Shown: positions 10,773 through 24,431 of the stretch, piece after piece
Position numbering within the stretch: position 1 is the first letter of the stretch
Layout of the letters: the number at the start of each line of letters is the position of its first letter
Source of the DNA: Zymoseptoria tritici IPO323
Taxonomy: Eukaryota > Ascomycota > Dothideomycetes > Mycosphaerellales > Mycosphaerellaceae
Direction: 5' to 3'
Assembly (NCBI RefSeq): GCF_000219625.1
Contig: NC_018216.1
Location: forward strand, 2,294,001-2,358,000
DNA: 64,000 nucleotides
Program-made: the position numbers and the translations under genes
Notes under the pieces: model-generated
Seen by the model: the letters and a program-made list of their open reading frames with translations, nothing else
The model's database searches: none
What the model was told of the DNA's origin: nothing

Positions 10773-11524
10773 TCATCTTGCCCAGGGTAGCCGCTCCGGC
10801 ACCACTTCGTGCAACATCTTGCCCGTCCTGCTTCTCGGTTTCGGCCACACTTTGATGGTTTCGTGCAGAACCATGGGTTTGATTTTCATCTTCGCGCCCA
10901 CACGAGTCTTCCAGACGAAGTTCCTGTCTCCGTGAGCGAAGCGTCGAGGGTCCCAGTTGAGTTTCAGTTGATGGTCCATCTTCTCTTCGATTACGCCGTA
11001 CCCGTTGTCGAGGTTGAAGTTGCGGTCATACGCTGCTCCGCGAGTCGGTCCTCCTGAGCCGCTCTTTCGGAAGTTGATTGGAGTGATGTGGACGATTACT
11101 ACTGGATCGCCAGCAATTGCCGCTGCCCGATAAAGAGCTGCCCAGGTGAACTGTCTTTTCGGTGGCTTGTGTAACTTCAAGACGAAGAGCGTCTGTTGTG
11201 TGGCCGGATCTTTAGCTTTGAAGTAGACTTATGATCCGCCTAGCAGTCCGTTCGTCTCTATTTTGCATCGAAGACAGAAGGAGGAACGTTGGGAGCGGTG
11301 GCCTGTAAAGGGGAGGAGAATTTGCGAACAAATGGGCAATGTTGGTCGGTATTTCTGCTGCGGCAGTCGTCGCTAGAATCGTCTTGTACGATGTGAGTAG
11401 CCATTGATCCACTATTCTGTAGATGGTCCGGGAAATAATCTGCCTGACTAGCGGCTTCAGAATTTCCTAAAGCGGAAGGTATGTGGAGCCACAAGGATCC
11501 AGATTTGTGTGGCCAGACGAACAA
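10773..11524 (-). pseudogene. decayed protein-coding gene, family not recognised
   Basis: Two stretches of coding-like sequence lie on the minus strand. The right one (11524-11258) ends with PPSVFDAK at a TAG. In the next frame the reading continues KIETNGLLGGS, meets a TAA at about 11230, and then runs VYFKAKDPATQQTLFVLKLH and onward to a stop at 10773. The left part has the look of a real globular domain (WAALYRAAAIAGDPVVIVHI, then GDRNFVWKTRVGAKMKIKP). A missing A in an A-run plus one stop would explain both breaks. An unusual intron with a weak donor (GTCTTC) to the AAG before VYF is the alternative. I cannot name the family. Confidence 0.4.
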
Positions 11525-11777
11525 TGAACATGCGCGGAATGACAGGGTGCATCGACGAGAGTATCGAAAATGTTCAAGAATGTGTTGTAGAATAGAAAAA
11601 TTATCAAGTCGTGGTGGAGTGTCTAAGCCATCTCTCTTCGCACGTCATCAATCCCAATGTCGACTCCTCCGGACAAAATCTGTCCATGTCACAAAGCCCA
11701 AACGCCAGAAAACTCCTGCGAACTCCTGTTGACCGCCGCTTGAATTCCTCCAAAGAAACTTCAATCCTCATCACTCT

Positions 11778-13109
11778 CTACCAAGCCAGTCCTTCCGGCG
11801 GCTGAGTCGAGCAACTCAACCCTTTGCAAAAGTCCTCATCCTGAATTGACACATTCGCCGTCTCTGGCAATGTCGGCCGTGCCGGCCAGATCTCTGTGCC
11901 ACCCTCTCTGAGTTCCTTCTCTCTCCATCCGACGACGGTCTCTCTGCATGTCTTCTGGAAGTGGAGAGGACCCTTCTCGTACTTGGGGTGCAGCTCGCCG
12001 TTGGTAAAGACACCGGCGTTGAGGTTTTGTTGGGCAGCACTGCAGAGGGCCTTGTCCTCAGACATGATGCGCTTGTAGATATTGCTGACGAGGTCGAAGT
12101 CTGCATCCGAAGAGTGCTTGTTGCGGAAGACTTGATACGACATGGTGGATTTGTCGGCGGAGTGCGGGACGAAGCGTTGGATCATGAAGAAGTGAGGTCT
12201 AGTGATGGTTAGTATGGGATATCGGATATGAAGATGATGGACTGGAGCTTACGAGATGTTGGTGGAGACGTTGGGGAAGTAGTATGTGCTTGCGACGACG
12301 AGGCCGTTTGCGCGTTGCTCCTCGGTGGTGGCGGCGTCGTGGATGATTTGTCCCTTGACGGTGGCGACGGAGTAGGAGTGAAGATCGGCGAGAGCACCGA
12401 TGTCAGGGTGAGTTGTAGCGCAGTGATAGCACTCGTTGTAGTTATCGGCGAGAATCTTCCAGTTGTAATCGCCATCCATCTGCCATGAGTGGTCGAACTC
12501 GTAGTCGTCCATGTTGTATATGCCGTAGCGTTCTTGAGTGTCCACACCTTCGAAGTCGTCTTCCCAAGCGACCTCTGGTGTTGACTTGGCATCCAAGTTG
12601 ATCCAGACGAAGCCTTGGTGGTCGATGCGGACGTGGATCGGGTAGAGAGAGTTGTTCTCCTTGCTGAAGTCGTCGAGCTTGTCGTAACCAGGGGCCTTTG
12701 CGAGCTTTCCGCTCAGACCGTATGACCAGCCGTGGTATTTGCATGAGAAGATCTTGGAGTTACCACTGTCGCCACTTGTGACGACAGGGTAGGCGCGGTG
12801 TCGACAGACGTTGTGGAAGCCGTTGATCTTGTTGTTTCGGTCCATGGAGAGGACGACTTCGAGACCGGTGATCGTCCACTTGAGCCAGTCTCCGGGTTGC
12901 TTGAAGCGGTTCTTGTGTGTGATGAGTTGCCACTTGCGGGAGAAGATGGCGCGGCGCTCGAGGTCGAACATCTCTGGTGAGTTGTACCAGTTTGAAGGGA
13001 GGGCTCTGATGGGCGAGTTGTCGTCGTTGACTGCCTTGGGTAGGCACTCGGCACCTGCACCATAGCCGAACCAGTTCATCAGCTTGCCAACTGAGTCTTT
13101 GCGAGACAT
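11778..13109 (-). CDS. Rieske-type non-haem iron oxygenase (choline / glycine-betaine monooxygenase-like)
   Basis: 425 aa in two exons, 13109-12253 and 12198-11778 (intron 54 bp, with a CTAAC branch site). The ATG at 13109 begins MSRKDSVGKL. The Rieske [2Fe-2S] ligands are C102-x-H104 in CRHRAYPVV and C123-x2-H126 in CKYHGWSYG. The mononuclear iron site is in DNYNECYHCATTHPDI (H229, H234). This architecture is that of choline monooxygenases and of bacterial glycine-betaine demethylases such as GbcA, which need a reductase partner that I do not see nearby. The next gene on the same strand is a dimethylglycine/sarcosine dehydrogenase-type enzyme, so oxidative demethylation of betaine is the best-supported pathway. 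Substrate choice between choline, carnitine and betaine cannot be settled here. Confidence 0.85.
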
Positions 13110-14726
13110 CTTGGATGTGATGTGATATGTTGAGAAGGGTAGGTGACTCAAGGAGTAGTCTTGATGGGGTATGTGACTCGAGGAGTAGAAGTCTTGAGAA
13201 GAGCCAAGAGATGGTGAAGAAGATGAGGAGGAAAGAGAATGTTCAGCAGTACAACAAAGGAGGAACATATATCAAGTATGTGCCCCCTGCGTGGCGACGG
13301 TACCAGACGATTCGATAGATGGGCGAGGATACCCCATGGAGACACGGTGTCCAGCACGGTGCAGTCGAGATCGTGGACCCAATACACCACCCTATCCGTC
13401 ACCAAGACATCAACGCACCGCAGTTGATAACAGAATCCAGGTGCAAATCCCACGCAAGGAGAACAAATTGCCCGATATGGCTGTTCGTCGCATAGCAGGG
13501 CTGGGAGTCCAAGCGGAGCCGAGACTAAGCCTAGCCAGACCATGGAACACACTATCTCCCTCACCCTACCAAACCCAGCGGGAAACAGATAAAGTCGCAT
13601 GACCCGCCAGATCAGCTGGACGACACGGGTATCCAGGAGATATTGCACTGATTGAAACAAGTCGACAGATGTCGGTCGATAACAGCCCCTGTTTGCAGTT
13701 GGGTGCTGCTGTCCAGATCTCGATATCAGCATGCGGACTTCGTAACAGCTCCTGCTCTGGCATGCCAGAGCGGACTGCCGATGGCAATGATTGCAGTATG
13801 ACTGCATGGCCTGTCCCTTCCCCGCTGTTCGCCCTGCCGTCAACCAGGTGCCCACAACAGGTCCGTCGACAGGTCAAGTCCGGGGAAAGCACATCATCCG
13901 GCACCTCCTTCCTGACGGATGCTGGGCAGAAACGTGAGCACAGTCAGAGCAGTGAATGCAATGCGTCCACGCCCCGGATATGGCCCGACGATGGCGACAA
14001 GGTGAAGCCATCCCGCGTCTCAGCGTCCGAACAGAGCCGGCCTGCCTCCACACCACCGGGTCTTTTCCCCGCAAAGCATGATAAGGGCTGATTCACGGCG
14101 GAAACACGTTCGTGATGATCATGCCCAGGTAAACGTATTCCTCGTTGGGATAGAGCATGGTGTCGTGAGACTGGGGGTGGGAAATGGCGGCGCAGGATGA
14201 TCCGACGTCCAAGAACTGGGTGCGCTTCGTGCCGGGACGTTGGAGCTAGCTAGGTTGGGAAGTGAAAGCAGCGGGATTATCGAGCCCGATTGGGAAGGAG
14301 GGAGCTCGCTATATGGGTACTACTGGACAAATTTTTGGAGTTTCGCGACATCAATGGAGTTCTGTCCGATGTTGCAGATAAGAATCATTGATACTGGCAT
14401 GGTTCATAGTCAGCATCGTTTGTATGCTATCTTGCGCGTGGGTCGATCGAAGTGTCTTGACGTCGAAGCTCGAAGCACGGCCGCAAAAGTGATTGCGCTC
14501 CCAGCTGGAATGGGACGAAGCATTTTGATGTCATGGCCTGCACTCTGAGGGACAGGAGGCGAAAGAGTGGTGTGCTTTCACCACTTTTCATGATATCAGA
14601 AAAACCAAAAAGTCATTGCAATCAAATGTTCATCATCAAAGACGACTCATCAACCGCCGTTCGCCGTAAAGACCCAGACATTCGTCGTATGCGCATCGCG
14701 AAACCACCAGCATTCCCAAAAATCCC
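13110..14726. other. 1.6-kb intergenic region between two catabolic genes
   Basis: Long open frames exist on both strands (for example 13148-13855 minus) but their composition is irregular and no domain or start context supports them. It presumably holds the upstream region of the Rieske gene and the 3' region of the next gene. Confidence 0.4.
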
Positions 14727-17993
<3,267 letters not shown>

Positions 17994-18164
17994 TGTTGTG
18001 ATTGGACTCAAGCTGAGTGGAAGAAGACCTCTGATTGGCAGGTATATATTGTTATGCAGAGAGAATCTTAAGTGTAAGATTCTTACTTTAGCTATCTATG
18101 TGTGTAAATGCCTTAGCACTAGTTACGTGCACTTTACTAATAGTTAGTCTAATAATCTACAACA
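17994..18164 (-). repeat. left LTR (3' LTR of the element)
   Basis: 171 bp. Compared with the right LTR it is unmutated over its first 66 bases (all ten differences there show G or C here against A or T on the right). From base 76 on it carries the RIP state, with one exception. Confidence 0.92.
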
Positions 18165-18175
18165 CTCCCCTATTA
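18165..18175 (-). other. polypurine tract of the copia element
   Basis: On the minus strand this reads TAATAGGGGAG, directly before the LTR. It is the expected plus-strand priming site and fixes the element's orientation. Confidence 0.6.
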
Positions 18176-19240
18176 GTAGCTGCATTATTACGAGCTATCT
18201 ATTACCTAAATATAGCAGGTATTTACCTACTATATAGCTAATGCTTAGCTTTAGCTTGTTAAAAAGCATCTTCTTCTAGCCTTTTTATTCCTCTACTTTA
18301 TAATCTACACCTCTTATCTATTTAGCTAATTTATTAGCTAATCTATTATCTATCCCTTATAGCTATTAATAACATAATCTATATTACTAGCTATAGCTTC
18401 TAGAAGAAGAGCAGCTTTCTTTATCCCTAGAAAAACCTTCTAGCAAGTTATCGATAAAGCAAGAGCTATTAGTAGTAAAGATCTCTTATAGATCTACAAA
18501 GATAGTTCTGTAGTATATTAGACTATATATTAACTTATTAGAGGAGAGATAAACAGACACTATAATAGAGTAAATGTTAGGGCTTAGGGTCCCTTCTCTT
18601 TTATAGCTTGCTTTAATAGGTTTATAGCTAAGCTTAATAAGGATCTCCTTACTACAGACCTTATTAATATAGTAATAGAGGAGCTATATAACCTAAGGGA
18701 GTAGGCCTTCCTAGTAGAAAACTACCCTAGTCTAATAACTCCTAATCCTTAGGGATTTGTGTTATACTATAACTAGACTCCTCTTAGCCAAATGTTAAGC
18801 TCTAACAAGGCAGAGATAAAGCAGTAGTTAGTAGTATAGCATCCTATATATGTTCTCCTTAAAATCCCTTCTTCCCTAATAGAAACTAACATTCTCCTAG
18901 GCTTTAAGTTAAGATTCTAGGGGAATTAGCTTAGTCTTTTAGTAGTAGTTCTAGGGGGGTAGGCTGCAGGTTCTAGGACATGCTCTAATGCTTTTAGGTT
19001 TTTATAGAAAAGTTTTTCTTTAGCTAGGTGTTTTTCTTATAGTTTCTTAGATGCTTTTGTAGAGGTGTGTAGTTACCTCCTTTCCTTTATACAGATAAGA
19101 ATAAAATAAGTGTTCTAAGTATTATGCTTCTTAGTTTTGTAACAAATAAAATAGTGTAATTCTAGGGAGGGAATCCTTCTTAGGTAGGAATGTAGGTACT
19201 AAGGCATAAATTTAAGAGCAATTTCCCTCTTCTTATTAAG
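18176..19240. other. AT-rich 3' part of the retrotransposon, content unassigned
   Basis: About 1.07 kb between the tRNA-like sequence and the purine tract, heavily RIP-mutated. No protein motif could be read on either strand. It is longer than a usual copia 3' untranslated segment and may hold an eroded extra ORF or nested insertion. Confidence 0.4.
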
Positions 19241-19312
19241 GGCTAGTTAGTCTAGTGGTATGATTTCTAACTACAAATTAGAAGGTTATAGGTTCAATTC
19301 CTGTATTAGCCT
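19241..19312 (+). pseudogene. tRNA-Cys-like sequence inside the retrotransposon
   Basis: 72 bases fold as a complete cloverleaf. The acceptor stem is GGCTAGT/ATTAGCC, the A-box-like part is TAGTCTAGTGG, the anticodon stem is TCTAA/TTAGA with loop CTACAAA, the variable loop has five bases, and the T-arm contains the B-box GGTTCAATTCC. The anticodon as written is ACA; the usual Cys loop CTGCAAA needs only one G-to-A change, as RIP makes. It runs opposite to the element's coding strand, just past the RNase H end. Whether it is transcribed is unknown; it is most likely a mutated captured tRNA gene or the head of a tRNA-derived SINE. Confidence 0.6.
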
Positions 19313-19318
19313 CTTATT

Positions 19319-19361
19319 TCGTGCGACCATGTTAGGATGTGTTCCTCTTATGCTCGCACGA
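19319..19361. repeat. perfect 8-bp inverted repeat with CpG-rich stem
   Basis: TCGTGCGA (19319-19326) and TCGCACGA (19354-19361) can form a hairpin with a 27-base loop, immediately after the tRNA-like sequence. CpG sites survive here although the surroundings have lost most C and G. Confidence 0.5.
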
Positions 19362-19387
19362 GATGCTCTTTTTGGTAGACGCCTATA

Positions 19388-19560
19388 TTAGAGGATGGTG
19401 TTTGGGGATTTTGGTTTTGTTAGATAGTCTGCAAGCTGCATGTCTGTCCTTACAAACTCTACCTTAATACTCCCCTTGTTATATTGCTCTCTGCAGTAAT
19501 AGTTCCTAAGAGAGACATGTCTTAATCTTTTAGAGTTAGCATAGTTTTCTATAAGGCTAA
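19388..19560 (-). pseudogene. RNase H C-terminus of copia polyprotein (remnant)
   Basis: The minus strand reads LRHVSLRNYYCREQYNKG and then FVRTDMQLADYLTKP, the typical copia RNase H ending (the QLADxLTKP motif), followed shortly by a stop. It marks the 3' end of the element's coding region. Confidence 0.8.
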
Positions 19561-20299
19561 TAGCTGATTAATTGTCTACTTTAATAAGGATAGTAGAAAT
19601 GCTTTTGGCCTAGGTAAAGGGCTAGAGCTTATTAATAAGATTCCTTACCTAATTTACTTCTCTTGTTGCCTTAGTAAGAGAGAGGTACTCTGCCTTAGTA
19701 CTAGACAGCACTACTTCTTTTTATAGTTAAGATCTCTAGACAACTAGGCCTTCTACAATTTTAAAGAGCATTCCTAAGGTAGACCTAGATATACTAGGAT
19801 TACTAGCAAAGTTAGAGTCTAAAAATGCTTTAATCTAAATTTGCTCCTTAGTTTTCCTGTATATAAGGCACTTGTTAATTATGCCTGCAACATATCTCTA
19901 GATATGTTTAGCTGCCTAAACATATAAAGGTCCTAGGTTCTAAAGGAACCTTGCATAGTAGTTAATAGCAAAACTAATATCTAGTCTAGTATAGTTTAAC
20001 AGATGTTGCAGTTCCCTAATAATCTTGTTAAAGAGATTATAGTCCTCCTTTGTTCCCTTATCCTAAAGGGGTTTAAGGAGGGTGTTAAGGGGGTACTTAA
20101 CACTCTTTGCATTACTAAGACTATATCCTTAAAGTTTGTCTCTAGAATAGTGTTCCTAAGAGACAGATATAGAGCTATCTTTCCCTTCCTTTAGGTAAAG
20201 TCTAAGAAAGACATTAGTATTAACAACCTTAATTGTGTACTTCTGCTCTAATCCCTTAATTAGCTTGTTAATCTTATAGTCTAACTGTCTAAAGATCTA

Positions 20300-20332
20300 G
20301 AAGTTATCTATATAAAGGAGAACAAGGATGCC
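20300..20332 (-). pseudogene. reverse transcriptase active-site remnant
   Basis: The minus strand reads GILVLLYIDNF where copia RTs have LLLYVDDMLI. The second catalytic Asp is Asn, as expected from a GAC-to-AAC RIP change. The flanking frames are broken by stops. Confidence 0.8.
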
Positions 20333-22094
20333 TTTCCCTTAAAAGAGGCAAGCATTACTAACAGTTCTTATTAGACTAAGCTTTTAGAGAGTGTCTATAG
20401 TATCGTAGTACTAGAGAGCAGCTGCCTGCTTAAGCCTATACAGTCCTTTCTTAATATATATAATATACTTGTAGGCATCTTTCTTAAAGAGATAAGCTCC
20501 CTCTAGTAGCTTAATAAAGATCTACTTATCTAGGTTTGGATTTAGGAATACAGTCTTAATATTAACTTGTCTCCTCTTCTAGCTAAAGTTAACTAAGAGG
20601 GACAGAAGTATTCTCCCTGTTACAGCTCTTAGGGTAGGAGCAAAGGTATTAATATAGTTAAGTCCCTTCCTTTGTGTAAATCCCTTAGCTATCTATCTAG
20701 CCTTGTACTTCTCTACAGTTCTATCTAGGAGCACCTTAATCTTAAAGACCTATTTCCCTATAAGAGGGACTCTCCCCTTAGGGAGGGTGCTAACGAGTTT
20801 CTATTTAAGGCATCCTATAGACTTAAGTAACTTAGCTTCCTTAATAATAGCTTTCTCCTATTCCTTATAGTTAGATCTAGAGAGAGCTTCCTTAACTGTC
20901 TTAGGATTAGACAGATTAGGATTTGTTGCTTTAAGTCCTATCTTCTAGATCTTGCTATAGTCTTTTCTTACAACTAATCTTCTACTTCTTAAGAGTCTAA
21001 ATGTGCCTAAGCTTTTAGGACTTGCTTTATTGCCTAATTTCTTAGGTCTCTTAGGGCTTCTCCCTGCTTTCCTCTTTCCTGTAATATAAATGTCTAGGAA
21101 GGGAGTTATAGTATAATCTTAGAGGTCTTCCCTTTTAGGGCAATCCTCTACTAATACTTAATATTGTAGCTATGTTAATAAGGTATTAGCCTGCTCCTAG
21201 AATCCCTTAGGACTTCCTTAGAATCCCTTAGGACTTCCTATTTCCTTAGAAATATGCTCCCCCTAAGCTAGCTAGGAGGCTTCTTTATACTTAGTAGCCT
21301 CTAGCTAATTAGGCTTAGACTACTTGTGTTAGTTATCCTAGGACTATATGTCCTAACCTAATGTTTGCTCCCCCTAAGATGTTAAAAGGGAGGCTTAGTT
21401 TCTCTCTCTCTATATAGTATTAAACATGTTCTCTACTTCTTAAAGATAAGAAGTAGTAAGAGGTTAGGCATCTTGCCCTTAGGTATCCTAGCCCTAATCT
21501 TAATCCTTAGTATAGATAGTATAAACTTCCTGTTCTGTAGTAATAGGTTATATTAGTTATAGGAAACTCTCCCCCTAGAAGTCTAGGGCAGCAGGTATTA
21601 TGCTATATACCTTATCTTTATTATGTGTTATATAAGGAGAGGTTATAATCTTATACTAAAACCTAGCAAGGGTAGATAGTTTAAACTTCTAAACTATATA
21701 GTTAGTTAAAGTGTTCTCCTAGAATCCTAGATTCTAGTATTTCTCTACTCTAGAATAGAACTTCTATAAATTAGGTCTCCCCTAATTATATAGATATACT
21801 CTATATCTAAATCTCCTAACCTTTGTTAGATTAATATATAGAGTTCTAGTATTAAGATCTTAATTAAATTCCTAAAGAGGAATCTTGTTAGTTAATAAGC
21901 ATACTAGCCTATTAGTAAGGAAGATTGCATATGCAACTGCAAAACTCTAGAAAGGGAGAGGTAGGCTAGAGTTAATTATTATTGCTCTTGCCTTATTAAG
22001 GATAACCTTATTAGATAATTCTGCAATTCTATTCTGCTTAGGAGTATAGGGAGCTAAGAAATCCTATCTTAGTCCCTTATTCTCTACAAATGTA

Positions 22095-22140
22095 ATTAGA
22101 TTATTGTTATTAAACTCTCCTCCTCTATCTAAGAACTAGA
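22095..22140 (-). pseudogene. integrase catalytic-core remnant
   Basis: The minus strand reads FLDRGGEFNNNNLITFVE, matching the copia integrase SDNGGEF block, with RIP-type changes and nearby stops. Confidence 0.75.
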
Positions 22141-22379
22141 TCTTAACTATCTTTTTGTACTAGTTAAATGTCTTAGTAGTCTATTTCTTAATAATTTATA
22201 CAGCTTGTAATTTAAGCTTGCAGAAGATAGCCTATCTCCTTCTTAACTTTACATTAGTAATTATAAGGATGTACTTGCATCTAAAAATATCTAGTAGAAA
22301 GATTAGTCCTATAATGTTAATATAGACCTTATCTAATAAGGATTAAGGTGTTAGTCTTAGAGTTCTTAATACTACTCTC

Positions 22380-22510
22380 TATAACCTTATAAGCTTGTAT
22401 AGCTTATAGTGCTTAAGTGTAGATGTGTTAATCTACTTAAGTCCTTAAACTTAAGCCTTTGTTATACTAAGAATCTTGTTCCCTATATAGCCTAGTCTCT
22501 AGTGCTATCT
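22380..22510 (-). pseudogene. integrase N-terminal zinc-region (GAG-pre-integrase) remnant
   Basis: The minus strand reads RLGYIGNKILSITKA preceded by a stop where copia has WHRRLGH (TGG to TAG is a RIP product). A run with INTSTLKHYKLYKL follows, corresponding to the Cys pair region. Confidence 0.65.
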
Positions 22511-23164
22511 TGTTATATTAGCCTTAGGTATAGCAAAGGCTAGACAGGACATATTCCTATTAGTTATAGAAGCAACTTTAGTACTCCCCTTAGGGAGAGA
22601 GACAATTGCATTCTAAAGGATTAGAACATTATAAGTAGACTAAACCTTGCCTATCTTCTTGTTATTTCTTAGAATGCATAAAGATAGCCTGTCTAGGTAG
22701 ACCTTGCACTTTAGCTAGAGAGTCTCTACTAAGATAAGGTTATAATTAGAGTTAGGAGAGTATAACACATCTTGCAAAGTAATGTTTAACTTATTCCCCT
22801 TATATTTTATTATAATCCTTATACTTCCTAAGTGTGTAACTGTACTTTGTCTAATAGCTTAAGAGAACCTAATTAGGGTTTCTAAGGGTTTAAGGTTTAA
22901 GAACTAGGACTTGTTATTAAAGAAGTAGTATAATATACTAGAATCCTAGATAATAGTATTACTCCTTTATATTCTAGCGGCAGCAATTGCTACTCCTACA
23001 AATAAGCTATCTAAATTAGAGCCTAAGCCTGCATTAGAAGAGGAGATAGGCTTAATTGCTATAGCACCCTTTCCTCCCTTCTTATTATGTCTCTTGCTCT
23101 TGTCTTAGGACTTCTTCTTATCCTTATTAGATCTTCCTTTTCCTTTATGTACCTAGGACTTTAG

Positions 23165-23260
23165 GGCCTTATTAGGGTGCTTCTTAAAGCAATCTGTATT
23201 TATATAGATATAATAGGTACACTTAGTATACTAATTATTATCTACTGCAGCACCCCTAAA
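23165..23260 (-). pseudogene. Gag zinc-knuckle remnant
   Basis: The minus strand reads YTKCTYYIYINTDCFKKHP, fitting a CCHC knuckle in which one Cys has become Tyr and the His region is altered. Its place near the right end fits gag at the 5' end of the element. Confidence 0.55.
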
Positions 23261-24168
23261 TCCTCCTGCTATCCTCTATATCTATAGAGGAGGTTCCTTA
23301 ATTAATAAGGTAATTAGCTCTTTAAGAGTTATGTTCTTAATATAATAGGATTGTCTCTAGCTTCTTAGGTATTCTAGATAGTAGAGGCCCTAGATAAAGA
23401 ACAGCCTAATCTGCTTATTACTAAAGGTAAGCTTTAAGACTAGAATGCTCTTAGACCTAGAGTATTGTTCTATTGCAGAGATGTACTTATAATACTACTT
23501 CTAGAAGTCCTTACAGTACTTCTAAGTGTTTGTTCCTTAGATCTTAATATTACTAATTCTAAGAATCCTTAGGCTGTTATAAATGTTTATAGTTATAACA
23601 GGCCTATAGGTAGCTGCAACAGTATTATATAGTTCCTTAGCTATCTTCTCTATATCCCTAAAGTTAGGCCTTAGAGATTAGTTAATCCTTTTGCTAATAA
23701 TCCTGTATATAATTAGGTTATGCTTATACTAGACTTAGAGAGAAGTTAGTCTTAGTCTACTAGTTAGAATAGGTTCTGTTACTAGAGTATCCCCTCCTTC
23801 TTTTTAGGAAGGAGTTAAAGCCTAGGAGGATAAAGCAGTACTCTCCTTAGTTAGTAGAGAGGGATATCTAACTTTAATTCCTAGCTTTAGTTAGGTAGGG
23901 CACTAGGGAATATTATAAAAGACATAGCCTAACACCTCCTTGTCTATAAGGGCTGCTTTAAGCATCCTTAACTAGTCTAAGAAGTTACTTTCCTTTCTTA
24001 GGACTTTATTCTCCTTCGCAGTCTTAAACTTATTAGTCTGCATTACGGCTGTTATTGTAACTAGCTCTTTCTCGGCTCGCTAGTTAACTATCTAAACAGT
24101 GTACAGTAAGGTTCTAGTAGCTGCGCTTAGAACAGATAATTCTTCCTCGAGTGTGCAGTAGTTACGCC

Positions 24169-24180
24169 GGGCTTATAACC
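24169..24180 (-). other. primer binding site, half-tRNA-iMet type
   Basis: Directly inside the right LTR the minus strand reads GGTTATAAGCCC. It differs by one G-to-A (RIP-type) change from GGTTATGAGCCC, the complement of the initiator tRNA-Met anticodon stem-loop. Copia elements prime from this internal part of a cleaved tRNA-iMet. Confidence 0.65.
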
Positions 24181-24351
24181 TGTTATAATTAGACTTAAGC
24201 TAAGTAGAAGAAGACCTCTAATTAGCAGGTATATATTATTATGCAAAGAGAATCTCAAGTGTGAGATTCTCACTTTAGCTATCTATGTGTGTAAATGCCT
24301 TGGTACTAGTTACGTGCACTTCACTGATGGTCAGTCTGATAATCCACAACA
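24181..24351 (-). repeat. right LTR (5' LTR of the element)
   Basis: 171 bp. Its first 66 bases carry A/T at all ten positions where the left LTR has G/C. From base 76 to the end it is the unmutated copy. It ends 80 bp before the kinase start codon. Confidence 0.92.
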
Positions 24352-24356
24352 GAGGT
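24352..24356. repeat. target-site duplication, right copy (gaggt)
   Basis: Matches 17989-17993; see the left copy. Confidence 0.85.
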
Positions 24357-24431
24357 TGGCTCAAGGACCGGAGGGCACCTCAGGCTTCCATGCTTCACGT
24401 CTCCATGACTGTATGACTTGGGCGTCCAGAC

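Larger units (their letters stand above)
17994..24351 (-). mobile_element. Ty1/copia LTR retrotransposon, full length, RIP-degraded
   Basis: 6,358 bp bounded by 171-bp direct repeats starting TGTT and ending AACA, with a 5-bp target duplication. The element reads on the minus strand. A purine tract (minus-strand TAATAGGGGAG) abuts the left LTR, and a primer site abuts the right LTR. Remnants from right to left are a Gag zinc knuckle (about 23.2 kb), integrase N-terminus (about 22.5 kb), integrase catalytic motif (about 22.1 kb), reverse transcriptase (about 20.3 kb) and RNase H (about 19.4 kb). Integrase before RT is the copia order. The interior is very AT-rich, with CpA/TpG mostly turned to TpA and stops in every frame, the mark of repeat-induced point mutation. 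It is not autonomous. It sits between the DMGDH-type gene and the SRPK-like kinase. Confidence 0.93.

Noticed and set aside
13148..13855. 235-codon open frame on the minus strand between the Rieske and DMGDH-type genes
   Set aside because: Irregular composition, no domain, no good start context, and an overlapping opposite-strand frame; more likely chance in GC-rich intergenic DNA.
20003..20194. Open frame on the plus strand within the retrotransposon
   Set aside because: The element's coding strand is minus and the frame is a product of AT-rich RIP sequence.
18065..24250. AT-rich block as a possible centromere or mitochondrial insertion
   Set aside because: LTRs, target duplication and copia protein remnants explain it as a RIP-mutated retrotransposon.
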